Source of the DNA: Cyclaneusma minus
Taxonomy: Eukaryota > Ascomycota > Leotiomycetes > Marthamycetales > Marthamycetaceae
Assembly: GCA_037179335.1 (NCBI GenBank)
Contig: JAKZHN010000003.1
Span: forward strand, 1,674,001-1,738,000
Reading direction: 5' to 3'
Length of the DNA stretch: 64,000 nucleotides
In this document: piece after piece, positions 10,283 to 24,653 of the stretch
How positions within the stretch are numbered: position 1 is the stretch's first letter
Layout of the letters: every line of letters begins with the position of its first letter
The notes under the pieces: generated by a model
What the model saw: only the letters and a program-made list of their open reading frames with translations
Databases searched by the model: none
Told to the model about the DNA's origin: nothing
Program-made: the position numbers and the translations under genes

Positions 10283-12389
10283 ATGTCTTCTGCGCCCGAG
10301 CAATCACCAGCCATGACCCGCATTTCTCACCCGGCGTCTCTGTCCGGCTCTGGCCCTGTCATGAATAATTTCGAGTGGGTGATCTTGTCGTCTTTCCAAC
10401 TCTGGTAGCTGAGATCATGGAGACTCACTTCAATTCATGCCAAAGTTGAAGGTGATCGCTAACTTGTGAAACAGTGGCTTTGAAGAGATGGACGTTGACA
10501 GCCTCATAGGATTCTTCCCGTTCCTGTTGCTCGACGAGGTCATCAAGAAGCAGATTCTCCGCATGGTGCTTCTTACGAACTCCCCCATCGACTGCGACGG
10601 TACCTTTCGACCCAACAAGCCCCGAACGCGCAAGGGCACCTTCAATGTCAATGTTTTGCGGGCGAACAGACATATTCAAGACCTTAGCCGCAAGATTTTG
10701 TATGAAGAAAACGTGTTTTCGATTGATATGTCAATGAGCCTCCCAAACGTTGAGAGGTTTATCAGGCCGTGGGTTGGGCTCCCGGGCTTCACAGTTGACC
10801 GTCCCCAAGCACTCAATAAGGCGCTCAAGATCAAACACATCCAATTCCTTGGGACTGCAGCCACGACCAAGAGTGTGACTCAGTTGGAGAACTTCAAACA
10901 AGGCCATGGCAGCCATGCCACCGACGCGATGCGCTTCCCGGCATACAAGCTGCTCAAGCTTTTCGAGATATTCTTCACACACCGCCACGAGGGAGCCGTG
11001 TTCATCCGCAACAAGAGAGCAATGATGGACTGTCCCATTGACATCATGCCTCTGCTTGAGGTCTCAGTTCCTCTGAGTGACTGGGACCGCAATGACTACT
11101 GGTGCTGTCCTGCCGTCGAGCAGCAGATGATTCGTGTGGCTAGACAAGAAGGCAAAAGATTCAAGACAGACCTGAGTTTGTGCGACAACGACTGGAAGAG
11201 CGAGATTGATGTGCACTCTGTGACATTGAGTCGCGTGCCATCGGGAAAGCTTGGTTATCATCTCGTCAAAACTTTCGAAATCTTCACCAACATTGCCAAG
11301 GAGTGTCACATCATTGACATCCGCGGTGTTGCACTGAAGGAGGAGAATGAGATGATGGTCACGACTGGCGAGAGACCAAATGAATGTGCCTCGTTCCCTT
11401 ACTTCATGGAGCTCCCAACCGAGCTGCAAAGGAAGATCTTGGAATATGCACTCGTTGGCAGTCCCGAAAAGGCCGACTTAATCATGAACCAACCGTGGAT
11501 GAAGCGGTTTCCTACGGGCTTCGTGAGAGCCAGATGCACCGCAACTCGAAACCTACTCGTGACATGCAAGCTTGTCTTCCACCTCTCTCGAAGCATCCTG
11601 TCCGAGAAAACCGTCTTCAACCTCCCCATGAGCCATGACTTCTCCACGGAGATCAGCAAGATCTCCACCAAGATGTTCCTCGAGACCAAAGTACTCATGT
11701 ACAACAAGGACCTTGACGCGTCTCTCGTCCCGTTCCGAACGACTGTCAAGCACATTCAAGTCTCCGGCTACAACGTGTTTCCCCACTGCGACACACGTAG
11801 TCTTCAAGCGGAGGAGATCATCGCGGAGACGAAGGAATTCCGCCGATTCTTCGACCAACTGATGAGCGAGGACCTGGAACTCCATTCTCTGACGCTAGAA
11901 ATCGGATTGCTCTCGAGTGTTCTGATCCAGGAGCTGCTCAGCCGTCTCCGTCTCCACGAATTCCTGCGGCCGACACGCTCCCTCAACTGGATCCGCGAGC
12001 CAAGGCAACCACTTCGCACATCGAAGAAGAACAATCCGGCATTCAAGCAGGCTCCGGAATGGAAGGAGGGCGCAGCTTGGGTACTGAATCTTGACGAGAG
12101 CGACGAGGCTCGCCTGAGACTCAAGAAGATTGTGCTCGATGTTGCTGTCAGCCGCATCGGACCGGGAAAATCTCGGGCACAATGGGTTTCGCATCACACA
12201 GACTTGCGCTGGATGATTAGAAGATGCTCGAAGAAAGTGTTTGCCTCGAAGGTCGAGGTGACCTACGGGGGCACGGGTGGCTTGGAGGAGGCAAAGAAGC
12301 AGGGAATCCCTTCTGAGTGGATTAAGACCCCGGTGAAGATACAGCAGGAGCTTCTCGGTCTTGCCAATGTTAAGGAACTTGATGAGTAG
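10283..12389 (+). CDS. CP3: intact two-module F-box/2EXR-like protein, two exons
   Basis: Exons 10283-10374 and 10475-12389 join in frame to 668 residues. The start at 10283 (MSSAPEQ...) matches the MSS/MSG starts of CP5, CP9 and CP14; an in-frame ATG at 10226 is an alternative. The donor GTGGGT, branch GCTAAC and acceptor ACAG give a phase-2 intron. Module A is near residues 43-64 (LLLDEVIKKQILRMVLL), then FNVNVLRANRHIQDLS. GHGSHA, YWCCPA near 238 and VPSGKLGYHL follow. Module B is near 338-358 (FMELPTELQRKILEYAL) with ATRNLLVTCKLVFHLS. The C-terminal signature is near 604-635 (HTDLRWMIRRC, VEVTYGGTGG). It is the best complete reference copy of the family in the window. SCF adaptor function is possible but unproven. 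Confidence 0.88.
10375..10474 (+). other. CP3 intron 1, phase 2
   Basis: A 100-nt intron with donor GTGGGT, branch GCTAAC about 9 nt before the acceptor, and acceptor AACAG. Removing it joins GA to T (Asp) and gives four codons before the ATG at 10488, the same exon-2 geometry as CP5, CP9 and CP14. Confidence 0.8.
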
Positions 12390-12619
12390 AAGGGTATGGT
12401 GCGGAATTGCGCGAATGTCAGGTCTCTTTGTCCATATGAACCATGATGGAGTTTCAAAGCCTGGGTCAGTCCCATAGCATAATACGATACGCAGAATGCA
12501 GCCGTTACGTCTCTAGATTTCTCAATATGCAAAACTAAGACTCCTTTCCCATGTAGAGCTAGCCTACTTCTATTATGGCGAATAGTAGCAACACCAATAT
12601 CGTAGTTTGTTTACTTTAC

Positions 12620-13758
12620 AAAACGCGCTCAAACTCTTCGCCGCATTCCTCGAGGGAGTCTCAGATCCCATCTTGTCAAATGCTTCAACCATCTTACCCA
12701 CAATGCGAAGGAGATACGCATGTTTGATAGCCACGGTATCGAGTCACCCGAGGAGAATGGCTTGATGATCCCAGCCGGGTGCAGATCCCAACACCTTGAA
12801 CCCTTCCCGTTCATGCGTCTTCCCGTCGAGCTCCAAAGGCGAATTCTCATACACGCACTCGATCGCAAGTACCAGAAGACTAGCTGCTTAACAGACACGT
12901 ACCGTCCTCCTCGTCCAGCTTTGCACTGCCGTCCGAAGTTTGCTTTTGACTTCCGAGATGATTCGCCACTTTTCCACGAGCATCTTGTTTGAGAGGGTGG
13001 TATTTACCATTCCAGACTATACACAATTTCAACACACTGCTTCCCCGATTCTGCATCAAAATCTCAACGCCGAGCTCAACACCGCTCTCAACGCCAAGAT
13101 GTTGACCTTTGACAAAAACCTCCAAGAGTGTAGCATCCCGTTCCGAAAGGCCGTCAAGCATGTCCAGCCCGGCTGATACCCTTCCCCTGATCTTACCGGA
13201 TTCACATTTCTCGAACCGAGCGAGCTTGTCAGAGCTGTTCTGCAGGTGCTTGGTCTGCTCAGGTTTTGGGTGCGCGAGGAGCTGAATCTCGAGACAATAA
13301 CAGTCGATATTACTCTTTGACATAGTCCCGCGATCGCCAAACTGCTGCAGGACTTATGCGAGTACGGCTCTCTGAAGCGTACAAAGGCAATACACTGGAC
13401 CCGCGACTTGAGAGCGGAGATGGAGGTCGATGGCAGTCAGAACTTGGTAGAGAGTGTCTCGCGGACACTGAACCTCGGCCAGACCAATGCAAATGCATTG
13501 AAGTTAAGAAATATTGTCCTGGAGGTATCTCACGGTGGGCTGGGCGTGCGGCGCTTTAATGAGTGCCAATGGCTGATTCGAGGATTCTGCGAGCGGGTAT
13601 TGGGAAAGAATGTCGAGGTGACGTTTGGGGGAGTATATGGGTTTCCGCAAAGAAAGGAAAGGGGAGATATTGGAAGCGTTTGGAAAGATCCCAAGCCAGC
13701 GATGGAAAGGGCCTTGCTGACTTGGGACACAGCCATCACTGATTCCATGGGAGAATAG
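12620..13758 (+). pseudogene. CP4 relic: 5'-truncated copy of CP3
   Basis: Similarity to CP3 begins in the linker (IPRGSLRSHLVKCF matches the CP3 VPSGKLGYHLVKTF region), so module A is gone. Module B is clear at about 12810-12860 (PFPFMRLPVELQRRILIHAL). One frameshift lies near 12900-12922, after which CTAVRSLLLTSEMIRHFS continues in another frame. That frame is broken by TGA at 13174-13176 and TGA at 13318-13320. The C-terminal signature survives after both stops (NECQWLIRGFCERVLG, VEVTFGGVYGFPQRKE) to the final stop at 13758. It follows CP3 directly in the same orientation, consistent with tandem duplication and decay, and it abuts the transposon-derived AT block. Confidence 0.85.
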
Positions 13759-13871
13759 TAAGGAGTCGCCGAATCATGGCGGTACTTATACATTCTCCCA
13801 CTTCAGCGAGCGACAGGGCGGTTTTCAAGCATCATATCAGACTCTGGGGTTTGTAAACTCATGGTTTATTA

Positions 13872-13900
13872 CTTTAGCGGAGCAGGGGGGTGAAAAAAAC
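13872..13900 (+). repeat. Left terminal inverted repeat of the AT block
   Basis: A 29-nt inverted repeat partner of 24625-24653. It is GC-richer than anything inside the block and marks the abrupt composition boundary. Confidence 0.8.
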
Positions 13901-15745
13901 AATTGGCAATAATTCAAAAATTTCAACAATTATTTCAAATTTTCCAAAATAAAAAATACTTCATAAATAGTTTAAAACCTTTCAACCATTTTCAAAATTC
14001 AAAATCTTACTATCGTTTTTAAACTTTAAAACCTTACTACCATTTTCAAGATTTAAAATCTTATTACCATTCCCAAAATTTAAAACCTTATTACAATTAA
14101 AAGATTCTAAACCATTTATAAAATATCTTTTACTTTAAAACGTTTAAAACAATTATCAAAATTATTAAATCTTTATTACGGTTTTTATAATTACAAACGA
14201 TTGCAAATATATAACAATTTCTAAAATTTCAAACCATTTATATACAATTTTTAATATTGAAATATTAAAACCGATTTTCGAAATTATTTAATTGCTGCCA
14301 ATTATTCTAAATCGCTAAACAATTAATTAAATTCCATATATAAATTCTTTCTAATATTCGCTACCCCATTTCTATTTCCCATTTTTATAACGTTAATTTC
14401 AAAAATTTAATATTATTATTTAAATAACTATAATTATAATATTAACAAATCCATTTTAACTATATTATACCGTTGTCCTTTTTTACATCCCTTTTATATA
14501 TGCTTTTTAAATTCCTGCCTATATTATTTATTTCCAGCCTGATTCGTAATTATAATCCAATTCCAAACCGTGCAATTAAATTTACAAAAACTTTATAAAT
14601 TAATTTACTATAATAAAATCCTTGGCATTCTTGTTTTAAAAATATACAGCTTTTTAAACAAAATATTATAAATTCCAATAATAAATTCTTTATTCTTCCA
14701 AACAATTTCCAAATCCAATATATTATTCCATTTATCAATAAGTTCTATTATACTTAATTTTATAAAAAAACAATGTACCCGGCCAAATTCATAGGCAGAA
14801 ATGCCTTTAATACGCCCTATCCGACAATTTCCATTGGCATTACGAAGAATAATAATAAAAAAAAACATTGGCAAAATAAAGCATTAAATTTAATAGTTAT
14901 ATAAAAACATTAGCATTTATATTAAAGCGAGATAAATAATTGCTATAATATAAAAAAAAAATTATTATAATATAAAAAATAATTATATTAATATAGGAAA
15001 ATATTTTTTGAAAAAGAAATAAAGGCAATATTAAAAAATGTATATATAAAATATTAGCAAAAATTATATAAATTTCAGCTTAATATTTTTAAAAGCCAAA
15101 ACAAATAATAAGCTTATTATTTGCTAAATATTTTTGCGCTTTAAAAAGAACGCTTAATATTGCTATAATTAATTATATAAATAATTGTTTTAAAATATTT
15201 ATATTTATTGCAAAATAATTAATAATTAATTTTAATTTTATATAAAATATAAATAGTAAAAATATAAAAAAAAAACATACATTATTAAATAATATAACCG
15301 CCTTGCATATATAAATATAATAGGCCAAATCAATTGCACGTTATTGCAGCAATAATTATTCAAAATTAAATTTAATATTTATATTGCTTTGGCCAATTGT
15401 TATATTTGTTTTTAATTTTTTTTAAAACTATTGCTTTATAATAAAAATGATATATATTTAATATATAAAAATAGCTTAAATAAAATTATTATTGATACCA
15501 TTGCAAGCAAAAACAAAGCCGCCGCTGCCGCAGCCATATAAATTTCCAAAATTCAATTATATAAATTAATTAATTAATTAATTATTTATTTTTGTTTTTG
15601 CCAATTAAAATATTGCAATTTGCTAATATCCTATATTTATTTAAAAACTATTTATAATACCTCGCTATCTAAATATTTGGCCTTTTGCTATTTCTGGCGT
15701 TTTTTAAAACTTTGATTTTGCTTTATTTATATCAAATATAAATTC

Positions 15746-15868
<123 letters not shown>

Positions 15869-18359
15869 ATAATAGTAATAATAATAATATATTATTGCGG
15901 CCTATTAAACTAATAATAAAACCATTTATTTAAATCCCAATATATAAATTAATATAAATTAAGCCAATTTCTTTATTTGATTTTTATATAAAACAAGCTG
16001 CTAAAATACCGGCTAAATTATTTTATTGCAATTACAATTCGTTATTTATTTTAAATTATAAATTATGTTTAGCCGAGCTTATTATATATTTATATAGTTT
16101 TTAATAATATTATTTAATAAATAAAATAATAATATTAAAATTGGCTTTACTTTCTTTGGAAATTATTGCTAATATTAATATAATATTGCTTTTGGCTAAA
16201 ATTGCATAGATTTTTATAATAAAATTAATAATTCTATTATTATATTTTTTTTTAATTGCATTGCAAAAATATTTATAAAAATATAATTGCAAAAAATTAT
16301 AATTGCAAAAAATTAAAAATAATTACTAATTATTTGCTATAATTAAAAAAACTATAATTTTAAAATAATAAACTAATAATCGCAATTAAGGCCAATTAAA
16401 TAAAAATAAAACTTTTCAAAATTTTATATAATATATTACAGCCTTAAATTTAAATAATATTTTATGCATTAAAAACTTATATAGCGATTTGGCAAATTTA
16501 AAAAATTTAAAATAAGCAAAATTAAAAAGCCTTATTATAATAATATTTAATACTAGTAAAATACTAATAAATAAAAGCTTATAAAAATATTTAACAAATT
16601 TCCAAAATTTTGCATATATTTTTTTTTATTTTTTTTTTGCTTAAATGCCAATTCTCTTTTTATAAAGCATATTTAATAATAATATGATTTTTATAAATTA
16701 ATATTAAAATTTAATTAACCCCAATTTATATTATAAATAGATTTTTTTTAATTGTTTGAATTAAAAAACCGCTATTTTCTATTTATTAAAATATATTATT
16801 TAAAAAACAAAATATAGAAATATATACAATTGTAAAAATTTCTTTAATATCTATAAAAATACCAATATCCAATAAATATAAAATTTGCAAAATTGCAATT
16901 ACATTTTTAAAATGGGTTTTATAAAAACCCAAAATAATGAATAAAATATTCGCATAATAAGACCGCTTTTTAAAAAGAAATCTTGCAAAAATATTATATA
17001 TTTTTATAAAAAACCAATAAAAATTGCAATACAATTTAAATTTATTAATAAAATTTGTAATAAAAATAAAAATAATTTTATTGCCCTTATATATATTTTA
17101 TAAATTCGCAAATAAAATACAATTATATTTGTTCAATTCAAATTCCCTTTAAAATAAATATATATAATATAGCGGTAGTATTTTTATATTAATAAACTTT
17201 TTATAAATATTGTTTATTATATAAAAAATAAAAAATAACCCTTTATTGAATTTTTCAAATAAAGTTTTTCATATTCTTTAAATGCAATAAATATAATATT
17301 ATTAAAAAAATATTTTTGCTAAATACATAATTGAAAAATATTTTTTTCTAGCAAATAATGCATATATTTTATTAATAAAATTGTTTTTTTTGCTTTGGCG
17401 AATAAATTCAATTGCTTATTAAATCTAAATAAAAAATCCAAATAAATGGATGCCTTTCGAATTTCAAATATAATTTTTTTAAAATAAATGCTTTTATATT
17501 TATTAAATTAAAAATTGCAATTTACGTTATAAACTTATTTAATATATTAATTATTTTTCCCTTTTATATAGTATTTTCAAAACAAATTAAATATATAAAT
17601 TGCATAAAATTAAATAATTTTTCTTTTTTGCAAAATTACTATATTAAAAATGAATATATTACCCTAATATAATATATATAAAAAAACCCAGCAACAATAA
17701 TATTATAAAATTCTACAAATCTTTAATATATTGCTTTAGCAATAATAAATACTATAAATGCTTTAAATAGCAATTTTAAATTAAAAAAATAATTTCTTTT
17801 ATAGCACCCCTTTTGCAAATTCGTTAAATTTTCTAATAGCAATTTCGCTGATAAATTTTTCAATTTCAAAAAAAAGTTCAGTGCATATTAAATAACGGAA
17901 ATTATTAAATAGTATATTATTTTAAAATACCAATAAAAATAAAAGAAATTGCAATTTTAAAATATTTTAGCAATGCAAAAACCTTTCAAAATAATTCGAA
18001 TTTTATTTTAAATAACTCCATATTATTCGCCTATAGCCCTAATATAAACAAAATAAAAAAATAAAAATTGGCGATATAAATATAAAACATTAATTTTAAA
18101 TTATTTTAAAAGAATCGATTAAATAAAAATTATATACCATTAATTTTAATTTTATACGCCTTTTTAATTTTAATATTATTAGCAAATTCCTTTGCATTTA
18201 TATTAAATCTATTAATAAAATTGCTTATTAAGAAATTATTTATAAAATTTAGCAGCATATTATTACATTAATTTTTTAATGGCAATATTTAAAAATCAAT
18301 ATTATCTAAATTCCATTTATTTTCAAATTAAAAAGCATTTTTTTATTTTTTTATTCTTT

Positions 18360-18440
18360 TTCTATTTTATTTTTATTTTTTATTCATTTTTTTATTTATT
18401 TTTTTATTTATTTTTTTATTTATTTTTTTATTTATTTCTG
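18360..18440. repeat. T-rich minisatellite in the AT block
   Basis: Tandem 12-bp units of the type TTTTTTTATTTA with a T-rich preface. The 62-codon frame across it is low-complexity and not called as a gene. Confidence 0.8.
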
Positions 18441-21400
18441 TATTTATTTTTATATTGCAATTATTAAATTTTGCATTTTTTTAAAAGAATTATTATTGCT
18501 ATATAATTGCTAATTGGCGTTATTTTTTAAGCTTTTAATTTATAAATATTTGCAAAAATTATTTGAAACCGCATTATTGCCTTTATTTTTAGCCTTTTCT
18601 AATTAATATTAAAAAATAACTGCTGCCTAATAGGCAATAAAAAGCTTTTAATGCTTAAAATCACGCTTTCAATATCGGCCTAAAACTATTGTTAAAATAA
18701 AAAATCAATTAAGTCCGTTTAATTAAATAGTTTAAATATATTTAATAGCAGGCAAGCAAAAAACAAAAATAAATAATTATTAAGAAATTGCATTAAATTA
18801 ATAATTCAGTTTTAGTAAATTTTAAAATTTTAAAATTTTAAAATTAAAATAAATAAATATTAAAGCGACAAAAATTAAAAGCAAATAAATACTTTTATAA
18901 ACTTATAATAGTATTTCAATTTATTATTTATTTAATTATTTTGGGCTTTTAAAAACAAAGCAGTTATTAGGCAAATTATTTATTATTAATAAAAAGATTT
19001 CTAAATTAAAATTAAATAGTTAATTGCTATTTATATTTTAAAAATAAATATAAAAAATTTCTTTTAAATAAATAATTGTTTTCTTTTCCAAATTTCTATT
19101 ATATATAATTGCCAATATACCAAAAAAGAAAGCCACCGCAAATAAAAAATCTGGCACAAAGCCTTTTTTAAAAGCCCACCAACTTTTAAAGGCCTATTAA
19201 TTATAAAAAATTCAAATTATTATATTAATATTAATTTTATTTACAAAAGCAATTAATTGCCAAAAGGCTTTTAATTTATTTTCAAAATATAAATCTAATA
19301 ATAATAAGCTTAGTTTAAATACCGGAAATAATAATAATATTTCTATTAATAATATTTTAATAAATGCATTATTTATTTTTTACTTTAATTTAACAATTTT
19401 TAAAATTTATTACTAAAACCAATAAAAATATATAAAGCAATTAAATTGCAAAATATAAATTAATTTTCATTACTATTAATTAAAATAGCCTATATTATAA
19501 AACATTTATTTATGCAATATTGCTAGCTATATAATGCCAATTAGCAATTAATAATAATTTTAAATTAGCTGCAATTGATAAAAAAAACAATTGCAAAATG
19601 AATTATTAAAATATTATTTTATACTATTCTATATATATTTTAATAAATTTTAATTTTACTTTTAAAATTCAAATACAGTATTAAGTATTTAAAATAGCAA
19701 TTAGTTTTTTAACGGCCGTAAATAAAACCGCTTTATAATGCTTAATTTCAATGCCAAAAATACTATAATTGGAAATTAACTTTTTAATGGCCTTAAATAA
19801 AAACGCTTTATAACTATTAATATATAGCAATTATAAAACCCTATTATATAAAATAATAATTGCATATTGCCAATTAATATTAATGTTATTATTATTTCCA
19901 GCAACGGGTTTTTGCATTAAATGCATTATTAATATTAAAGAAAATTACTATTATAATTAATAGCAAATAACAGCTATTTTGCAAATGCTTTTGTATAAAT
20001 ATTAAAACTACTGGGCCTAATATTAATAATGTTTTGCTTGCCAAATTAATTTTAAAACTCAATTAAAATATTTGCTAAAGCTTTATTTTATTTTATATAA
20101 ATAGATTTTATAAAAGAATTATTTATAGCATTTTTAATTTTGTTGCAATTAAATTAAAATTATTCCAAAATATATATAAAATAACAAATAATATTTGCAA
20201 GCAATTTTAATATAAAATGCTGCAAAAATATAATATATATATAGCAAAAAACATTCGTATAAAAGAAAATTAAAAAATGCTAGTTTTGCCAAATAAAAAA
20301 AGAAAGTTTATAATAAATTAGCAAATTTAGCAAAGTCAACTTTATCTTTTATAAATACTATATAAAAAATTATATTAATATAAATATATATTTTAAAAAT
20401 AAAAGTTTTTATATAAAAAATAAATTATTTATTACTTTTCTATTATTGCTTTAAATATATACTAATAATATATAAAAAAAATTGCAACAATATTTTTATT
20501 TTATAACATATATTGCCTATATTTAAAAAATTCAATAATATAAATAAAAATTAATTTGCTTATATTAATAAAGAAATTCGCAATAAGCCAAAAAAAATTA
20601 AAAGCTTTTCAAGCATTAAATAAATTTCTTTTATTTTTTTTATTTTTTTGCTTTAAAAATAGCAGTCAAAATAATAGCTAAAATATTATTGCTATTCCGG
20701 CTGTCAAAATTAATATATATAGCATATTAGAATATAGAAATTAAAAATTAAAAAAAATTGAAATATATTATTGCCAATTGCCTGCTAAAATTTAAAAATA
20801 AAAAATTTAAAAAACCAAAAATATATATTATTACTAACTTCAAAAATAAAAAGTCCAATATATATAGTATTAATAATAATTTTTTTAAATATAATAATTA
20901 TATTTTGGCAAAATACAAATATATATTTTTTTTAAATTAAAATATATGCTTTTAGAAAATACAAATATAAATATAATTATAAATAATATAAATAATATAA
21001 TAAAGCAATATATAGCAAAAAGAAATCTTAAAAATCGCCAATACTATTTTATAAAGATAATAAAGCTAAATAACGTAAAAAGCAATAGCAGCTATTTTAA
21101 TTTAATTAGCAAAATACTATTAATATTAAATTAAATAATAACTCGCAAAGCATTATAAACTCGTATAATATTATCAATACAAAGCATAATAAATATTCAA
21201 AACAGCGCTTAAATAAAAAATTTAATTGCTATAAAATTTTAAAAAATAAAATTATAAATTTGCAAATTAAAATTTAATATAAATATCAATTTTTAAAATA
21301 TAAAAAATATAATTTAAATAATATATAAAGCGTATACAAATTATATATTACGTTTGATATTTTAGCTTTATAACTATATTAAAATAAAACATATTTTTTT

Positions 21401-21459
21401 TATAAATAATTATTTATATATAATATAATCCGTATATTTTTTATATTATTATAATTATA

Positions 21460-21494
<35 letters not shown>

Positions 21495-24400
21495 CTTTAT
21501 TATATATACTATTATAAGCCTATATCACACATTTTTTATATTTTATTTTTTCAATACCATTTGCTTCTTATATTTTATTTATATTATTTATTTTATTTTA
21601 TAATTTATTTTGCTTTTTAAATTATTTTCTAAGCCATTATTTCCTTATTATAAATTATTTATATATTTCAACTATTTTAATAAATACAATTCTAATTTTG
21701 TTTTTTACTATTTTATACACTAGCATTTAATAGCCAATTTTTTTCCAAATTATCTATATAAAATACCGTTTTTTTTAATATATTATAAATATCAAAGCTA
21801 TAATTTCCCATTTTATTGCATATTTTTTATCTTTTTAATATCGCAATATAATATATTTAAAATATTATAGGCAATTAATAATTTCTATAAAATATTATTA
21901 ATGCAATTAAAACCTTTTGGTTTCTAAAAAGCATTTTACAATTCAATTAAACGCCGCTAATAAAATAAATTATAAAAATACAAAAATAATGTAAATATTA
22001 CCGGCTATAATAATACCAATTTTAATATTATTCTAAGGCCTTTTATTAAATAAAATTTAAAAAGCGTATAAAAAAATAAAACAAGTTCATTATTAAAAAA
22101 AACTGATTATTTAATAAATATATATTTAGTATTTTTAATTTTCTCTATATTTTTGAAGCTGAGATTTTAATATAGCAAACCAAATCCGAATTGGCTTTTA
22201 AAAATATTGAAAAATAAATTACAAAATAATATTTAGCAATTCTCTTTTTAGCAAGTTTTTAGGCATTTAACAATCCTTTAATATAACTTTCTATTATAAT
22301 TCTTTATTTAGCAACTTTTTAGGCATTTAGCAATTTTCTATTATAATTTCTTATTATAATTCTTTATTTAGCAATTTTTTATTTAGCAATTTTTTTTATA
22401 TATAATATACTAGTCAAAACTTTTATAAAATAATTTTTGGCCATTTTTAATTTATATTTATTGCCAATTTTTAAAATTTTAAATATACTCTTTTTTTTAG
22501 CTTGCTTTGCTTTATATTAAGTATAAATACTTTATATTGATTTTGGCAAATATATTAATTAAATAATAAATATATTATATTATTTACTAGTAGTTTAAAA
22601 AACAAAAAAATATATTTGCATTGCATTGCTTTTTTAAAATATATTATATTTGGCGTTTAAATTGCCTTTGGCTATTTTATTGGTATTATTTGACTTAATT
22701 ATAAAAATAAATCTATAAATTCTATTTTTTTATTTGGGAAATGTTTACTTTTTTTATTAATAATTATTATTATTTTATATATTTAATACCAAAAAGAAAT
22801 CATCGAATCCAAAAGACTATTGGCAAAAACATATTTTTAAAAACAGCGGCTGTATAGATTTAAATATTATAAATACAAATAAAATTTATAATAATATAAA
22901 TATTTTTTTAAAATGTAATTTCTTTTTTATAAAAAGCATTTAAAATAAATTTATATTTTATATTACGGCAATAATTTTAAAAAATATTTTTAAAAGCTTT
23001 TGCAAAAGCAATATCCAAATATATATTTTTATTTGGTATTATTTTATTTTTTTCCAATTTTCCCAATACAATTTATATATACGCCACCAATTTTTTTTTA
23101 ATATTATATTGCCAATTTTACCAATATCGCTTAAATGCCAAAACGCATAAAAAATATAATTAAATATTATTGCAAATTTTTTTAATTTTTTTCAGCAAAA
23201 ATCTAAAATATATAAGCCAAGCATATTGCAATGATATATAATAATAATTAATTTTATAAATAGCTAATAACGCCTATTAGCTATATTTTCGCTAATAAAC
23301 GCTTATATTAAAAAAAAGCTTTTATTAATTTATAGCTGCTAATGCAATATTTAATTTTACAATCCTGCCATAATTTATTTACTTTCTCCTATTACTTTAT
23401 ATATATCCTTTAATTATATATATATATATATATTTTATATATTGTTTTCAAAATTTGCATTAAATGCATTAATTTCAAAATAGCAAATTAGCAGCAAAAT
23501 ATTAATTAAACTTTGCAAATTTTTAAAAAATTTATTAATAGGCTTTTCCAAATCCAATACCTATTTATAAAAACAGCAATTTTATTATTTGCAATAAAAA
23601 TAATAGTATTTAAAATCCGCAAATAATTTTTATTAAAACAAAATATAATTTCCAATAACAATTAAAAGCTAAAACCCTTTAATTATTGCTAATTTTACCT
23701 GGATTTTAAATCATAGCAATTATATATTAATTTGCTAGCGCAAGAATAAAAATAAAACTCTAATTAATATTTAAAAAAATCCAAAAAGCAAAAGCAAAAT
23801 CAAAACAAGCAATTATCGCTTTTTGAATAATAAATAATAATTTTAGCAATTTCAGCTTTAATATTTTATTACTTTATATATACCCTTTTATTATACCAAA
23901 ATTTTCTTTTCTTTTTTTCTTTTTTTAGCAAAACTCTGCTATTTTAAAATTTCCCAAATTTCCACAAAAATATTCAAACCCTTTTAAAAAAACTCTACAC
24001 TTGCTTTAAAAAATACTAAACGGCTTTTAAATACTCCATTCTTCAAATATCCAAAAAAAAACTTTTAAAATATTAATCCAGGAATTCACCAATATTATAA
24101 AGGGCCAAAGCTTTGCTTAAAAAAAACTTTAATTCAAAAAATAAAAACAATAAATTGAATTCCAAAAAAAGAGTATATTAAAAATTTAAATAAATAAAAA
24201 GTTCTATAAAATTATAATATATACTAATTGGATAAATGCCTAAAATAGAAAATAAAATATAAATACCGTATTAATTAATTTTTAAATTTACATATACTGC
24301 ATTTTATAATATATAACATAATTAAAATATACTTTAATATTATTAAGCCTTTTTTCAATAAAACTCGAGCCATTTAGCACTCCAAATAAAATACAAAAAT

Positions 24401-24624
24401 AATTGCCAAATTAAAAAACCACCAAATAATTCAAAACTTTAATAACAATTAACCCCGGCGCCAAACCACCCAATTTAATATTATTGTAAATATCGGAAAC
24501 CTCGCCAACGGATTTCAGCGGTTTTAAATTTCAATAACGATTGAATAGCTATTACAATACTTAAAATTTCACTCCATTATTAAGGTTTTAAACCGTTTTT
24601 ATAATTAAAAACCATCTATAAACC

Positions 24625-24653
24625 GTTTTTTTTACCCCCCCGCTCCGCTAAAG
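24625..24653 (-). repeat. Right terminal inverted repeat of the AT block
   Basis: Inverse copy of 13872-13900 with two G/A differences. It is followed immediately by TA at 24654-24655. Confidence 0.8.
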